A DNA stretch of 9,744 nucleotides from QFOX01 sp044237845 (GCA_044237845.1 JBIIEL010000047.1:1-9744), one strand, 5' to 3'. Counted from the first letter of the stretch, positions 1 through 7,640 are shown. Notes: generated by a model from the letters alone, not told the origin. Numbers and translations are program-made.

Positions 1-353
1 TTGATGACATCGCCCGGAACCACTGGTTTGCGGAACTTTGCGCTCTCCACAGACATAAAATAAACGACTTTACCATGTGCTGCAGCGCCCATGCTGTGAA
101 CCACCAGCGTGGCAGAGCATTGCGCCATGGCTTCCACAATCAGCACACCAGGCATCACCGGATGATTAGGAAAATGGCCGGGGAAGTGGGGTTCGTTACT
201 CGTCACATTTTTAATGCCGAGAATAGATTTCCCTTCCTGAATATTCACCACGCGGTCGATCATCAGGAATGGATAGCGATGCGGTATCAGCTTCTGGATA
301 CCGACCACATCATAGCTCGGGAGTGCGGGATTGATGGTAAAATGATCACTCAT
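1..353 (-). CDS. fabZ: 3-hydroxyacyl-[acyl-carrier-protein] dehydratase FabZ, partial (3' end beyond window)
   Basis: FabZ dehydrates (3R)-3-hydroxyacyl-ACP to trans-2-enoyl-ACP in the cytoplasmic type II fatty acid synthesis cycle. It competes with LpxA and LpxD for hydroxyacyl-ACP. The visible 117 codons show the hot-dog-fold signature: PHRYPFLMIDRV at about residues 24-35, then PHFPGHFP with the catalytic His (about H60 in GHFP), and PGVLIVEAMAQ with the catalytic Glu (about E74). The family is about 150 residues long, so roughly 30 C-terminal residues lie off the left edge. The start at 353 is supported by an AAGAGG Shine-Dalgarno (359-364) with a 5-nt spacer. The start codon overlaps the end of lpxD by 8 nt (ATGAGTGA), which indicates translational coupling. 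In this conserved gene order lpxA would be expected next. The frame was read directly from the minus strand and is open to the window edge. Confidence 0.96.
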   Translation of the reverse strand, partial: MSDHFTINPALPSYDVVGIQKLIPHRYPFLMIDRVVNIQEGKSILGIKNVTSNEPHFPGHFPNHPVMPGVLIVEAMAQCSATLVVHSMGAAAHGKVVYFMSVESAKFRKPVVPGDVI

Positions 354-1377
354 TGGCACCTCTTATTGTCTTAATCATGCGGGTAAGTGCGATGGTTTGG
401 CGGTGCCAGTCATTCACTGGAACGGCAGGATACCCGCCATACGAACCACCTGCGGGAATGTCATTCATCACGCCGGATTTGGCGGCAACTTTGGCGCCGG
501 GGCCAATTTTGAGATGGCCGGCAAGGCCAACCTGACCAGCGAGCACTGCGCCGTCGCCAATGCGTGTCGACCCAGAAATGCCGCACTGGGCAACAACCAC
601 TGCGCGGCGGCCGATTTGCACGTTGTGACCGATTTGCACGAGATTATCGATCTTCGCGCCTTCACCGATTGAAGTGTCAGGGCCCGTACCACGGTCAATC
701 GTCGTGCCAGAGCCGATTTCGATGTCATTATCAATCACCACGCGGCCAAGCTGTGGCACTTTCACATGGCCCTCACGACCGAGCGCAAAACCAAACCCGT
801 CCTGCCCGATATGTACGCCGCGATGAATAATCACACGACTACCGATAAGGCAGTGGCTGAGGCTTGTCAGCGCGCCAATATAGGTGTCCTCACCAATTTC
901 AACACCATCAGCAATCACCGTGTTTGCACCGATAAAACTCCGCGCGCCGATGGTGACATTTGCACCAATTACCACTCCAGCCGAAATACCTACGCCCGAA
1001 CCGATTGTTGCGGTCGGGTCGATAACTGAAGTAGGCGAGATGCCTGCTTTGATGGCAACATGCGGATAGAATTTTTGTGCGGCCAGCGCGTAGCAGCGGT
1101 AAGGGTCTTCCGTCAGCAATGCCACCATGCTCGCAGGCGCTTGGTCAGCGTATTTTTCACGCAAAAAACACGCACCAGCACTACTGGTTGCAAACTGTTC
1201 GATATATTTAGGATTATCAAAGAAGCTCGCATCCTGTGCTGTTGCACGGTCAAGCGGTGCCACCTCAGAGAGTTTGAGGTTGGCCTTGCTTGTGTCACGC
1301 AGCGTGGCTCCAGTCAAGGAAGCCAGCTCGCCAACCGTGAAGGGGCCATGATTGGTGAAAAATCGACGGTCGACCAT
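346..1377 (-). CDS. lpxD: UDP-3-O-(3-hydroxyacyl)glucosamine N-acyltransferase LpxD
   Basis: LpxD transfers a second 3-hydroxyacyl chain from ACP to the 2-amino group of UDP-3-O-acylglucosamine, the third step of lipid A synthesis on the cytoplasmic side. The 343-residue protein has the family layout. Residues about 1-110 form the uridine-binding N-domain, beginning with the alphaproteobacterial-type RFF...GPFTVGELASLTGA. Residues about 111-310 are a left-handed beta helix of hexapeptide repeats ([IVL]G-x4 rungs such as VIGANVTIGA). The C-terminal helix ends in a basic stretch (RMIKTIRGANE). The likely catalytic His is H251 in VQIGHNVQIG, matching the conserved GHN/AHN motif. HIGQDGFGFA (about 189-198) is also typical. 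Length is normal (about 340). It lies 19 nt after skp and overlaps fabZ. No strong Shine-Dalgarno precedes the ATG, so coupling to skp translation is likely. Confidence 0.97.
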   Translation of the reverse strand: MVDRRFFTNHGPFTVGELASLTGATLRDTSKANLKLSEVAPLDRATAQDASFFDNPKYIEQFATSSAGACFLREKYADQAPASMVALLTEDPYRCYALAAQKFYPHVAIKAGISPTSVIDPTATIGSGVGISAGVVIGANVTIGARSFIGANTVIADGVEIGEDTYIGALTSLSHCLIGSRVIIHRGVHIGQDGFGFALGREGHVKVPQLGRVVIDNDIEIGSGTTIDRGTGPDTSIGEGAKIDNLVQIGHNVQIGRRAVVVAQCGISGSTRIGDGAVLAGQVGLAGHLKIGPGAKVAAKSGVMNDIPAGGSYGGYPAVPVNDWHRQTIALTRMIKTIRGANE

Positions 1378-1396
1378 AGAGGCACTATGCTGTCAG

Positions 1397-1927
1397 TTAG
1401 AACTTAACAGAAACGTTAGGGAGCTTACTGTCGAGGCGCTTCAGCACTTCATCCGTAATGTCGAAAGAAGAATCGCTGTAAAGCACTTGCGACGACGAAA
1501 CCACAAGGCTCAGCTTCTTTTCGTTAGCGACTTGCTTGGTAACGTCGAGCACGTTTTTCTGCACTTCCTCAAGCGCTGTTGCGAAGGCTTTATCAAGCTG
1601 TGCCTTCTTCTGCGCAACTTCGCGCTGGGTAGAGGATGCTTTCTCGCGGAAGGCTTTTACCTTCTTCTCGAACTCTTCTTTGCTGGCTTTATCTTTTTCT
1701 TTCACCAGGTTCTGGTCTTCTGCGAGGAGCGCTTTTTCTTTGCCGTCCAGTTCGCTCTGGAAAGATTTTTGCTTCGACTGAAGCTGGTTGCGCACCGAGC
1801 TGGCGGCTTTTGAATCCTGCATGATTTTTGCGACATTCACTACGCCAATGGCTGGGGCGCTTTGTGCCGAAGCGCCTTGCGCGCTGAGGGCGAGAACAGC
1901 GATAGCTGAAATCAGTAACTTTTTCAT
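1397..1927 (-). CDS. skp: Periplasmic chaperone Skp/OmpH family
   Basis: Skp trimers hold unfolded outer-membrane proteins in the periplasm and hand them to the BAM complex. The 176-residue product has a Sec signal peptide: MKK, a hydrophobic core LLISAIAVLALSA, and predicted cleavage at ASA|QS after about residue 21. Next comes the beta-strand IGVVNVAKIMQDS, where OmpH proteins start their trimerisation body. Residues about 40-125 are a long, Lys/Glu/Gln-rich helical coiled coil (the tentacles). A C-terminal strand region (LSLVVSSSQVLYSD) is followed by DITDEVLKRLDSKLP, a classic OmpH ending. Length agrees with the family (about 160-200). GAAAGG (1934-1939) lies 6 nt before the ATG. Position between bamA and lpxD is the conserved proteobacterial arrangement and fits its role as a BamA client carrier. 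Confidence 0.96.
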   Translation of the reverse strand: MKKLLISAIAVLALSAQGASAQSAPAIGVVNVAKIMQDSKAASSVRNQLQSKQKSFQSELDGKEKALLAEDQNLVKEKDKASKEEFEKKVKAFREKASSTQREVAQKKAQLDKAFATALEEVQKNVLDVTKQVANEKKLSLVVSSSQVLYSDSSFDITDEVLKRLDSKLPNVSVKF

Positions 1928-2025
1928 ACAATGCCTTTCGAGAATAAAAATGAACCGCGCGCAATCTGCCCGATAGCGCGTAGATTGTCCAGTAGCTATT
2001 GACTGATTTTGAACGAAATGTTTCG

Positions 2026-4296
2026 TTAGAAATTGGTGCCGAAGCGGAAGCGAATCAGCTCAGTTTCGTCATAATCCTGCTTCAGGAAGGGAACGGCAAA
2101 ATCAATGCGAATTGGCCCAAAAGGAGAAACCCAAGCAACGCCAACGCCTGCGGAGGCGCGCAAAGCATTGTTATTTGCGATTCCAGTGCCCGTTTGCCCA
2201 ATACCATAAAGGTTGGCCATATCCACAAATGCCGCACCGCTTACACCCAAATCTTCTGAAAGGCCAAGAGGGAACCGCACTTCGTTCGCTAATGCGTAAT
2301 AAGTGTTGCCACCGAGTGCATCGCTGGTTGCTAAATCCCGCGGGCCGATCCCTGCGTTTGCGAAGCCGCGAATTTGTTCGCTTCCGGTGAAGAAGCGGTG
2401 GTTAATACGAACATCTTCACCAATACCAAAAATATTCCCGACTGAGGCATTCGTCACATAGGTCCATTTTTTGGCGAGTGGTAGATAATAATCGGCCTTC
2501 ATTTCATGACGGAGGAAGGTGTTGTCGCCCCCAATGCCCGCGAAATCCTGATTAAACCGTAGCATGAGGCCGCTGGTCGGTGCCATTTTGCTGTCGCGCT
2601 TATCATAAATAAAAGACTGACCAAGAATAGAGGCAGTGTTCACGCCTTCCTGCTCTTTAATATAGATGGAAGCATTGGTATCAACATTCGAAATTTCGCT
2701 CTTCTCCAATGTATAATGGAACTGATGCTTGAGATATTCACCTAAGCTGTAGCCCATTTTGAGGTTGAGTCCGGTAGATTCACGGTCGAAAGCTGAGTTG
2801 TTCTGGTAGTTAACAGATGTTTTAAAGACATCAAATCCTGCCTCAATTTCTCGGTCGAGAAAATAGGGCTCAGTAATGCCAATATTAAAATTCTGGCGCC
2901 GGGCGCCATACATAACCCGAAGGCGAAGGTCTTGCCCCATACCCAAGAAATTACGTTCGCGCATGCCGGCGTCGATCAAAGGGCCGTCAACAGTCGAGAA
3001 TCCTGCGCCGAAGGTGATTTCCCCAGTGGATTTCTCGGTGAGATCGACATCTAACTGGGTCTGATCTGCTGCGCTACCCTGCTTGCGCTGGACATCCACC
3101 TTTTCAAAGAAGCCGAGATTGTTAAGTCGTTGCTCGGTGCGTTTCAGTTTGCTGGTAGAAAACGCATCGCCCTCAGCGATTTTGAACTCACGGCGCACGA
3201 CTTGATCGAGTGTCCGTAAATTACCAAAAATATTAATCCGCTCAACATAGACTTTGGGGCCTTCCGCCACATCAAATGTGAGGTCAATAATTTTTTCTTT
3301 GCCGCTGCGGCGTACGGTATCTGGTGTAATATCCACGAACGCAAAGCCTGCATCCCCAAGCACATCGGACATATGGTTTGCGCTGTCTTCAATATCCGAG
3401 GCGTTATAAATATCGCCTTCACGGATGCTGATAGATGGCTTGAGATCGGGTATTTTTTCTTTAGGGAGTTTCGCAGAAATATCCACTTTGCCGATACGGT
3501 AAATGTGTCCTTCTTCAATGGTAAAAGTGAGATAAAATGCATCGCGCTGTGGCGAAAGTTCGGCCAGGGCCGACTTTACTTTAAAATCCGCATATCCATT
3601 TTGAAAATAAAATCGGCGGAGTAATTCCTGATCGTAATTCAAGCGATCAGGGTCGTATTTGTCGTTGTCGCTAAGGAATTTATACCAGCGCTCACGTGAG
3701 GAATTAATAATTTTCGAGAGCACATCTTCATCAAAATTTTCATTGCCGATGAAGGTCACTTTTTTAATCAGCGCTTTAGGCCCCTCGACAATATTATAGA
3801 TAAGGTTGACACGATTTTGCTCCAGAGGAATAATTTGCGGTGTTACCTCTGCCGAATAGCGGCCGCTGCGACGATAGACATCAAGCAGGCGTTTTAGGTC
3901 ATTCTGTACTTTCGGTTTGCTGTAGATCGCTCGCGATTTAAGCGTGATTTCTTTTTCGAGATCTTCTTTCTCAATTTTTTCGTTACCCTCAAAAATCACC
4001 TGATTTATGCTCGGATTTTCTTTGACGGTCAGGGTGATTTCACCGTTATTATTGTTAAGCGAAACATCGGAATAAAATCCCGTCTCGTAAATTTTCTTGA
4101 GGCCGAGATCAAGGTCGTAAGTGGTGTAGGGCGCACCAGGTTTAAGGCCAAAATAGCTGATGATGGCAGACTGATCAACGCGTTGAGCGCCGTTGACTGA
4201 GATGCTTTTCACCAGATCAGCCGACCATGCGTTACTGGCTGTGCCCAAGAGCGCAAGGCCAACCAAAAGTCTCAGAGATCTAACGAAGTGCTGCAT
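2026..4296 (-). CDS. bamA: Outer membrane protein assembly factor BamA (Omp85)
   Basis: BamA is the essential core of the BAM complex, inserting beta-barrel proteins into the outer membrane. From the start chosen here it is 756 residues. Residues 1-26 are a signal peptide (RSLRLLVGLALLG core, SNAWSA|D cleavage). About 27-345 are five POTRA domains, beginning VKSISVNGAQRVDQSAI, with the typical F-x-G-N pattern (VIFEGNEKI, VTFIGNENF, INIFGNLRT). About 350-756 form the 16-strand barrel. The loop 6 (V/I)RGF motif is present as QIRGF (R643-F645), and the protein ends in Phe (RFGTNF), the C-terminal residue typical of BAM-assembled barrels. An upstream in-frame ATG at 4356 exists, but the 4296 start is preferred because the signal peptide begins there and AAGGGA (4304-4309) lies 7 nt upstream. 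Length is normal. It is the second visible gene of the operon, 74 nt after dxs. Confidence 0.98.
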   Translation of the reverse strand: MQHFVRSLRLLVGLALLGTASNAWSADLVKSISVNGAQRVDQSAIISYFGLKPGAPYTTYDLDLGLKKIYETGFYSDVSLNNNNGEITLTVKENPSINQVIFEGNEKIEKEDLEKEITLKSRAIYSKPKVQNDLKRLLDVYRRSGRYSAEVTPQIIPLEQNRVNLIYNIVEGPKALIKKVTFIGNENFDEDVLSKIINSSRERWYKFLSDNDKYDPDRLNYDQELLRRFYFQNGYADFKVKSALAELSPQRDAFYLTFTIEEGHIYRIGKVDISAKLPKEKIPDLKPSISIREGDIYNASDIEDSANHMSDVLGDAGFAFVDITPDTVRRSGKEKIIDLTFDVAEGPKVYVERINIFGNLRTLDQVVRREFKIAEGDAFSTSKLKRTEQRLNNLGFFEKVDVQRKQGSAADQTQLDVDLTEKSTGEITFGAGFSTVDGPLIDAGMRERNFLGMGQDLRLRVMYGARRQNFNIGITEPYFLDREIEAGFDVFKTSVNYQNNSAFDRESTGLNLKMGYSLGEYLKHQFHYTLEKSEISNVDTNASIYIKEQEGVNTASILGQSFIYDKRDSKMAPTSGLMLRFNQDFAGIGGDNTFLRHEMKADYYLPLAKKWTYVTNASVGNIFGIGEDVRINHRFFTGSEQIRGFANAGIGPRDLATSDALGGNTYYALANEVRFPLGLSEDLGVSGAAFVDMANLYGIGQTGTGIANNNALRASAGVGVAWVSPFGPIRIDFAVPFLKQDYDETELIRFRFGTNF

Positions 4297-4370
4297 GCCA
4301 CTATCCCTTGCGTGAAACTGTTGACGACGCAAGCGAATTACAACTGTTCCTAACAAAAGTGGTTGTGTTT

Positions 4371-6290
4371 TTATGCCGCGTGACTTTGCGCATTTGGTTT
4401 TAAAAGAGTATATACTTGCTGAGCAATGCTCGCTGCATCTAGTCCTGCCTGGGCGTACATCTTGTCTTGCGTATCGTGCGCCTGATAATCATCTGGGAGA
4501 GTGAGTACACGCAGCTTTCCTGCACGCGTATCGAGAATTCCTGCATTGGCTGCAGCACTCAACACGTGGGCACCAAAACCACCTGCGGCGCCCTCTTCAA
4601 TTGTCAACACCAGCGCATGATTTTTGATAAGGAGCTCAATAAGCTCCATGTCGAGCGGCTTAGCGAAGCGCGCATCAGCAACTGTAACGCCGATGCCTTT
4701 ATTCGCCAGTATATCAGCTGCTTTCTGACATTCGCTCAGGCGCGCACCGAAATTAAGTAATGCAATGTCTGTCCCTTCACGCAATATACGGCCTTTACCA
4801 ATTTCGAGTATCTGACCATGCGTCGGCATTTCAAGGCCAAGCCCATTGCCACGTGGATAGCGGAAGGCAATCGGCCCCGTATCATGGGCAGCCGCTGTGG
4901 CGGTCATATGCATCAGCTCTGCCTCATCCGCCGCCGCCATCACCACCATGTTCGGCAGAGTAGCAAGGTAAGCAATGTCGAACGAGCCGGCATGGGTGGC
5001 ACCATCCGCACCCACCAGCCCTGCGCGGTCAATCGCAAAACGCACGGGCAGATTCTGAATCGCAACATCATGTACCACCTGATCATAAGCGCGTTGCAGG
5101 AAGGTGGAGTAGATCGCGCAGAAGGGCTTGTAGCCCTCCGTTGCCATGCCCGCAGCAAAGGTCACAGCATGCTGCTCGGCAATACCCACATCGAACATGC
5201 GATTGGGGAAGGCTTTCTCGAACGCATCGAGCCCGGTGCCGCTTGGCATTGCCGCGGTGATCGCAACGATTTTGTCGTCAGCCGCGGCTTCAGCAATCAG
5301 GCTATCGGCAAAGACTTTGGTGTAACTTGGCGCGCTGGCCGTAGTCTTCACCTGTGCACCAGTCTTCACGTCAAACTTTGCCACGCCGTGATATTTGTCT
5401 TCCGAGCCTTCGGCGGGAGCGTAACCATGACCTTTTTTTGTCACCACGTGAATAAGTACAGGGCCAGAATCCCGCTCGTCACGCACGTTTTTGAGGACGG
5501 GGAGGAGGTGGTCGAGATTATGCCCATCCACTGGGCCCACGTAATAAAATCCCATTTCTTCGAATAGCGTGCCGCCCGTCGCATAGGTGCGGATATGCTG
5601 TTCTGTGCTTTTCAGCGCGCGTTGCAGCGGCTCAGGAAATTTGCTCGCCACCACTTTACCCACATGGCGCAGCGAACGATAGGATTTTGAGGAAATTAGG
5701 CGCGAGAGATACGCGCTCATTGCGCCCGTCGGCGGGGCGATCGACATGTCATTATCGTTGAGGATAACAATGAGGCGCGTGCCAAGTGCGCCTGCGTTGT
5801 TCATTGCCTCATAGGCCATACCTGCGCTCATTGCACCGTCGCCGATGACGGCGATCACATCAAAATCCTTGCCTGCCATGTCGCGCGCCACCGCCATGCC
5901 GAGGCCTGCGGAAATCGAGGTGGAGGAATGCCCAGCGCCGAACGCGTCATACTCCGACTCGTCGCGTTTACAGAAGCCCGAGAGGCCGCCACCTTGGCGA
6001 ATCGTGCGCAGCTGCTCGCGGCGCCCGGTGAGGATTTTATGGGGGTAAGCTTGATGCCCCACGTCCCAAATCAGTTTGTCCGTCGGCGTGTTGAACACAT
6101 GGTGAATGGCCACCGTCAGTTCCACCACGCCAAGACCCGCGCCGAGATGACCGCCCGTCACCGCTACCGAGTCGATCGTCTCGCGCCTTAAATCATCCGC
6201 AAGTTGTTTGAGCTCGTCGACCGACATTGCGCGGCAATCCGCCGGGAAGCGCACGCGGTCGAGCATCAGGGTTGGTGTTTTTGCATTCAT
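4371..6290 (-). CDS. dxs: 1-deoxy-D-xylulose-5-phosphate synthase
   Basis: Dxs condenses pyruvate and glyceraldehyde-3-phosphate to DXP with thiamine diphosphate and Mg2+. It is the first and flux-controlling step of the MEP isoprenoid pathway (undecaprenyl phosphate, quinones), and DXP also feeds thiamine and pyridoxal synthesis. At 639 residues it is full length (family about 620-640). The N-terminal domain has LDRVRFPADCRAMSVDELKQL, the GGHLG His (H48), DVGHQAYPHKILTGR, and the ThDP/Mg motif GDGAMSAGMAYEAMNNAG (GDG at 150-152) followed by NDNDMSI (N180). The pyrimidine domain has IAEQHAVTFAAGMA with the catalytic Glu (about E372) and DRAGLVGADGATHAG. A C-terminal transketolase domain follows. 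M9 is an alternative start; neither ATG has a clear Shine-Dalgarno. Its place directly upstream of bamA is unusual. It reads divergently from the gene at 6371 across 80 nt, where I find no convincing promoter. Confidence 0.98.
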   Translation of the reverse strand: MNAKTPTLMLDRVRFPADCRAMSVDELKQLADDLRRETIDSVAVTGGHLGAGLGVVELTVAIHHVFNTPTDKLIWDVGHQAYPHKILTGRREQLRTIRQGGGLSGFCKRDESEYDAFGAGHSSTSISAGLGMAVARDMAGKDFDVIAVIGDGAMSAGMAYEAMNNAGALGTRLIVILNDNDMSIAPPTGAMSAYLSRLISSKSYRSLRHVGKVVASKFPEPLQRALKSTEQHIRTYATGGTLFEEMGFYYVGPVDGHNLDHLLPVLKNVRDERDSGPVLIHVVTKKGHGYAPAEGSEDKYHGVAKFDVKTGAQVKTTASAPSYTKVFADSLIAEAAADDKIVAITAAMPSGTGLDAFEKAFPNRMFDVGIAEQHAVTFAAGMATEGYKPFCAIYSTFLQRAYDQVVHDVAIQNLPVRFAIDRAGLVGADGATHAGSFDIAYLATLPNMVVMAAADEAELMHMTATAAAHDTGPIAFRYPRGNGLGLEMPTHGQILEIGKGRILREGTDIALLNFGARLSECQKAADILANKGIGVTVADARFAKPLDMELIELLIKNHALVLTIEEGAAGGFGAHVLSAAANAGILDTRAGKLRVLTLPDDYQAHDTQDKMYAQAGLDAASIAQQVYTLLKPNAQSHAA

Positions 6291-6370
6291 GTCGCTGAAA
6301 TAGGCAATTTATCCGCGCGACGCAAGGGATTTGCTTGAGTAATTCATAGAAAATGGTCTAACTTTGAGCG

Positions 6371-6910
6371 ATGGACGGTATCAAAACAGTGAAACTAATC
6401 TCTTCGTCACAAATCGAGGTAAATGGAGGGCTTTACCCCTGCACCATTGGCCGCGCGGGCGTGGCGGAAGCGGGGGCGAAGCGTGAGGGTGACCTCAAAA
6501 CGCCAACAGGAGCATTCGCGCTGCGCTGCTGCTATTATCGGCCGGATCGCATCTCGCCGCCGCCCGCAACCGCACTGCCGCTGATAGCTCTCACGCCGGA
6601 GGACGGCTGGTGCGACGACCCTACGCACCCGCTTTATAATACACCCGTTAAACTTCCATTCAGCGCGAGCCACGAAAAGCTCTGGCGCGAGGATCATGTG
6701 TATGACCTCATCATCCCGCTCGGCTATAATGATGGCGTCGAAAGCCCCATCGAACCGGGGAAGGGCAGCGCCATTTTTCTGCATATTATGCGCGAGGATG
6801 GGGTGGGAACCGAAGGCTGCGTCGCCCTAAAAAAGCCTGATTTAGTTGCACTACTAGCCGGATTGTCCACAGCCACGAAGCTGATTATTTCAAAAACCGT
6901 AAAAATTTAA
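6371..6910 (+). CDS. YkuD-family L,D-transpeptidase-like protein, no signal peptide
   Basis: YkuD (L,D-transpeptidase) domains use a catalytic Cys to form or cleave bonds at meso-diaminopimelate in peptidoglycan. The 179-residue product matches the short, single-domain proteobacterial form. Visible landmarks are a KREGDLKTPTGAF segment (about 37-49), a DGWCDDPTHPLYN segment (about 78-90), HEKLWREDHVYDL (about 101-113), LGYND, and the catalytic H-x11-C arrangement in HIMREDGVGTEGC, with H138 and C150. The usual SxGC is TEGC here, common in this subgroup. There is no signal peptide or membrane segment at the N-terminus (MDGIKTVKLIS), as is typical for this subgroup, so its location and true substrate are unclear. 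Only a weak GAG lies upstream of the ATG. It is divergent from dxs and followed by the receiver gene, which has its own promoter. Family assignment is strong; physiological function is inferred. Confidence 0.88.
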   Translation: MDGIKTVKLISSSQIEVNGGLYPCTIGRAGVAEAGAKREGDLKTPTGAFALRCCYYRPDRISPPPATALPLIALTPEDGWCDDPTHPLYNTPVKLPFSASHEKLWREDHVYDLIIPLGYNDGVESPIEPGKGSAIFLHIMREDGVGTEGCVALKKPDLVALLAGLSTATKLIISKTVKI

Positions 6911-6924
6911 TAATTACATCCTAT

Positions 6925-6955
6925 GGTAGATTTTTATTCATTGAAAAAATCAACC
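6925..6955. repeat. Imperfect 31-bp inverted repeat upstream of the receiver gene
   Basis: The left arm GGTaGATTTTT (6925-6935) pairs with the right arm AAAAATCaACC (6945-6955): ten pairs with one internal A/A mismatch and a 9-nt loop. No T-tract follows, so it is a weak terminator candidate for the upstream gene. Its right half overlaps the -35 box at 6941-6946, so it could instead be an operator. The pairing is seen directly; the function is inference. Confidence 0.35.
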
Positions 6956-6969
6956 AGAAGATGTATAGT
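6941..6969 (+). promoter_or_regulatory. Sigma70-type promoter for the receiver gene
   Basis: TTGAAA (6941-6946; five of six matches to TTGACA) and TATAGT (6964-6969; five of six to TATAAT) are separated by exactly 17 nt. Transcription would begin near 6976, leaving a leader of about 18 nt that contains the AGGAGG Shine-Dalgarno at 6985-6990. This geometry also rules out the upstream ATG at 6961 as a start. It is the clearest promoter in the window. Confidence 0.7.
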
Positions 6970-6993
6970 CTAACCTGTATTCACAGGAGGACT

Positions 6994-7386
6994 ATGACGA
7001 CCTGCTTAATCGTGGAAGACAATCCGCTCAACTGGATGATTATGGAGAAGCATGCGGCAAAGCTTGGGCTCGCTGTTTCGGTCTGCACCAATGGCGTTGA
7101 GGCGCTGGAACATTGTAGCAACCACCCAATGCCGGAGCTGATTCTGCTCGATGGGTACATGCCGCAGATGGACGGCATCAGCTTCCTGAAACATATGCGC
7201 GCGCTGCCGGGGGGCGACAAACCCTATGTGGTGTTCTGCTCATCATCGCTCGACCATGACGAGGTGCGCCAAGCGCTTGAAATCGGTGCTGAGTGTCACT
7301 TCCCCAAGCCCATCAGCGGCGACCAGATTGCTTATGCGCTCAAGCAAATCGAGCATCGCTACCAAAAACATCGCCTGAACTCCTAG
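6994..7386 (+). CDS. Stand-alone CheY-like response regulator receiver protein
   Basis: A single receiver (REC) domain of 130 residues with no output domain. Such proteins relay phosphoryl groups or act by protein-protein contact, as CheY and DivK do. Conserved residues are visible: the acidic pair E8-D9 (CLIVEDN), phospho-acceptor D53 in LILLDGYMPQMDG, S83 at the Thr/Ser switch position (VVFCSSS), and K105 in FPKPIS. The VEDNPLN start and PQMDG stretch resemble receivers cut from hybrid histidine kinases. The start at 6994 is chosen because AGGAGG ends 3 nt upstream and the promoter at 6941-6969 would place an ATG at 6961 outside the transcript. No kinase is adjacent, so the partner is unknown. 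It is too generic to call DivK or CpdR. Confidence 0.92.
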   Translation: MTTCLIVEDNPLNWMIMEKHAAKLGLAVSVCTNGVEALEHCSNHPMPELILLDGYMPQMDGISFLKHMRALPGGDKPYVVFCSSSLDHDEVRQALEIGAECHFPKPISGDQIAYALKQIEHRYQKHRLNS

Positions 7387-7392
7387 ACACGG

Positions 7393-7421
7393 TTGACAGC
7401 GGCGATTCGCTCCGTTAACCA
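7393..7421 (+). promoter_or_regulatory. Probable promoter of tRNA-Leu
   Basis: A perfect -35 TTGACA (7393-7398) is followed after 17 nt by TAACCA (7416-7421), a poor -10. The predicted start near 7428 would give a leader of about 19 nt before the mature tRNA at 7447, normal for tRNA genes. The -35 is convincing; the -10 is the weak part. Confidence 0.5.
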
Positions 7422-7446
7422 CGTCCGACCTGAAAGTAACACCTGT

Positions 7447-7533
7447 GCCCAGGTGGCGGAATTGGTAGACGCACTAGCTTCAGGTGCTAGCGTTCGCAAG
7501 ATCGTGCTGGTTCGAGTCCAGTCCTGGGCACCA
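7447..7533 (+). tRNA. tRNA-Leu, anticodon CAG, CCA encoded
   Basis: This is an 87-nt class II tRNA. The acceptor stem GCCCAGG (7447-7453) pairs perfectly with CCTGGGC (7523-7529), followed by discriminator A and genomic CCA. The D-arm has the Leu-like GCGGAATTGGTAGACGC. The anticodon stem CTAGC/GCTAG encloses the loop TTCAGGT, with anticodon CAG at 7481-7483 decoding CUG. A long variable arm, as expected for tRNA-Leu, precedes the T-arm loop TTCGAGT closed by GCTGG/CCAGT. It stands alone. Its 3' end marks the boundary between housekeeping genes and the accessory-looking right side, and tRNA-Leu genes are common integration targets. Confidence 0.98.
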
Positions 7534-7619
7534 TACACAAAAGGCCGCGCCGGTAGAGCATCCACACAAATCCACTAATATTATGATTTATAAGCTAAAG
7601 AGTTATTGCTAATTTCATG

Positions 7620-7640
7620 GTTACCACGATTGTTACCACG
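7620..7640. repeat. Tandem GTTACCACG pair downstream of the tRNA
   Basis: GTTACCACG occurs at 7620-7628 and again at 7632-7640, a 12-bp period, about 90 nt past the tRNA 3' end. The whole gap 7534-7775 holds no convincing gene. It is AT-rich near 7570-7615 and has no clear tRNA terminator. Short direct repeats beside a tRNA could be arm-type sites of a tyrosine integrase, but no integrase or second copy of the tRNA 3' end is seen in the window. Confidence 0.5.

Noticed and set aside
1856..1876. 7-bp inverted repeat GGCGCTT/AAGCGCC in the skp signal-sequence region
   Set aside because: Explained by GC-rich Ala/Ser codons; no terminator features.
2012..2027. AACGAA/TTCGTT hairpin at the bamA stop codon as a terminator
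   Set aside because: Short, AT-rich, no T-tract after it, and skp follows in the conserved operon.
4297..4356. Longer bamA start at 4356 (20 extra codons)
   Set aside because: The added residues are not signal-peptide-like. The ATG at 4296 has AAGGGA 7 nt upstream and begins a proper signal peptide.
4818..5567. 249-codon plus-strand frame opposite dxs
   Set aside because: Antisense shadow of a clearly conserved gene; the His/Arg-rich composition is typical of such shadows.
6961..6993. Upstream ATG at 6961 for the receiver gene
   Set aside because: It overlaps the -10 region of the best promoter and would lie outside the transcript; the REC fold begins at MTTCLIVEDN with AGGAGG before it.
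7383..7578. Open frames on both strands across the tRNA
   Set aside because: They read through the tRNA-Leu gene and its antisense; this is a well-known source of spurious proteins.
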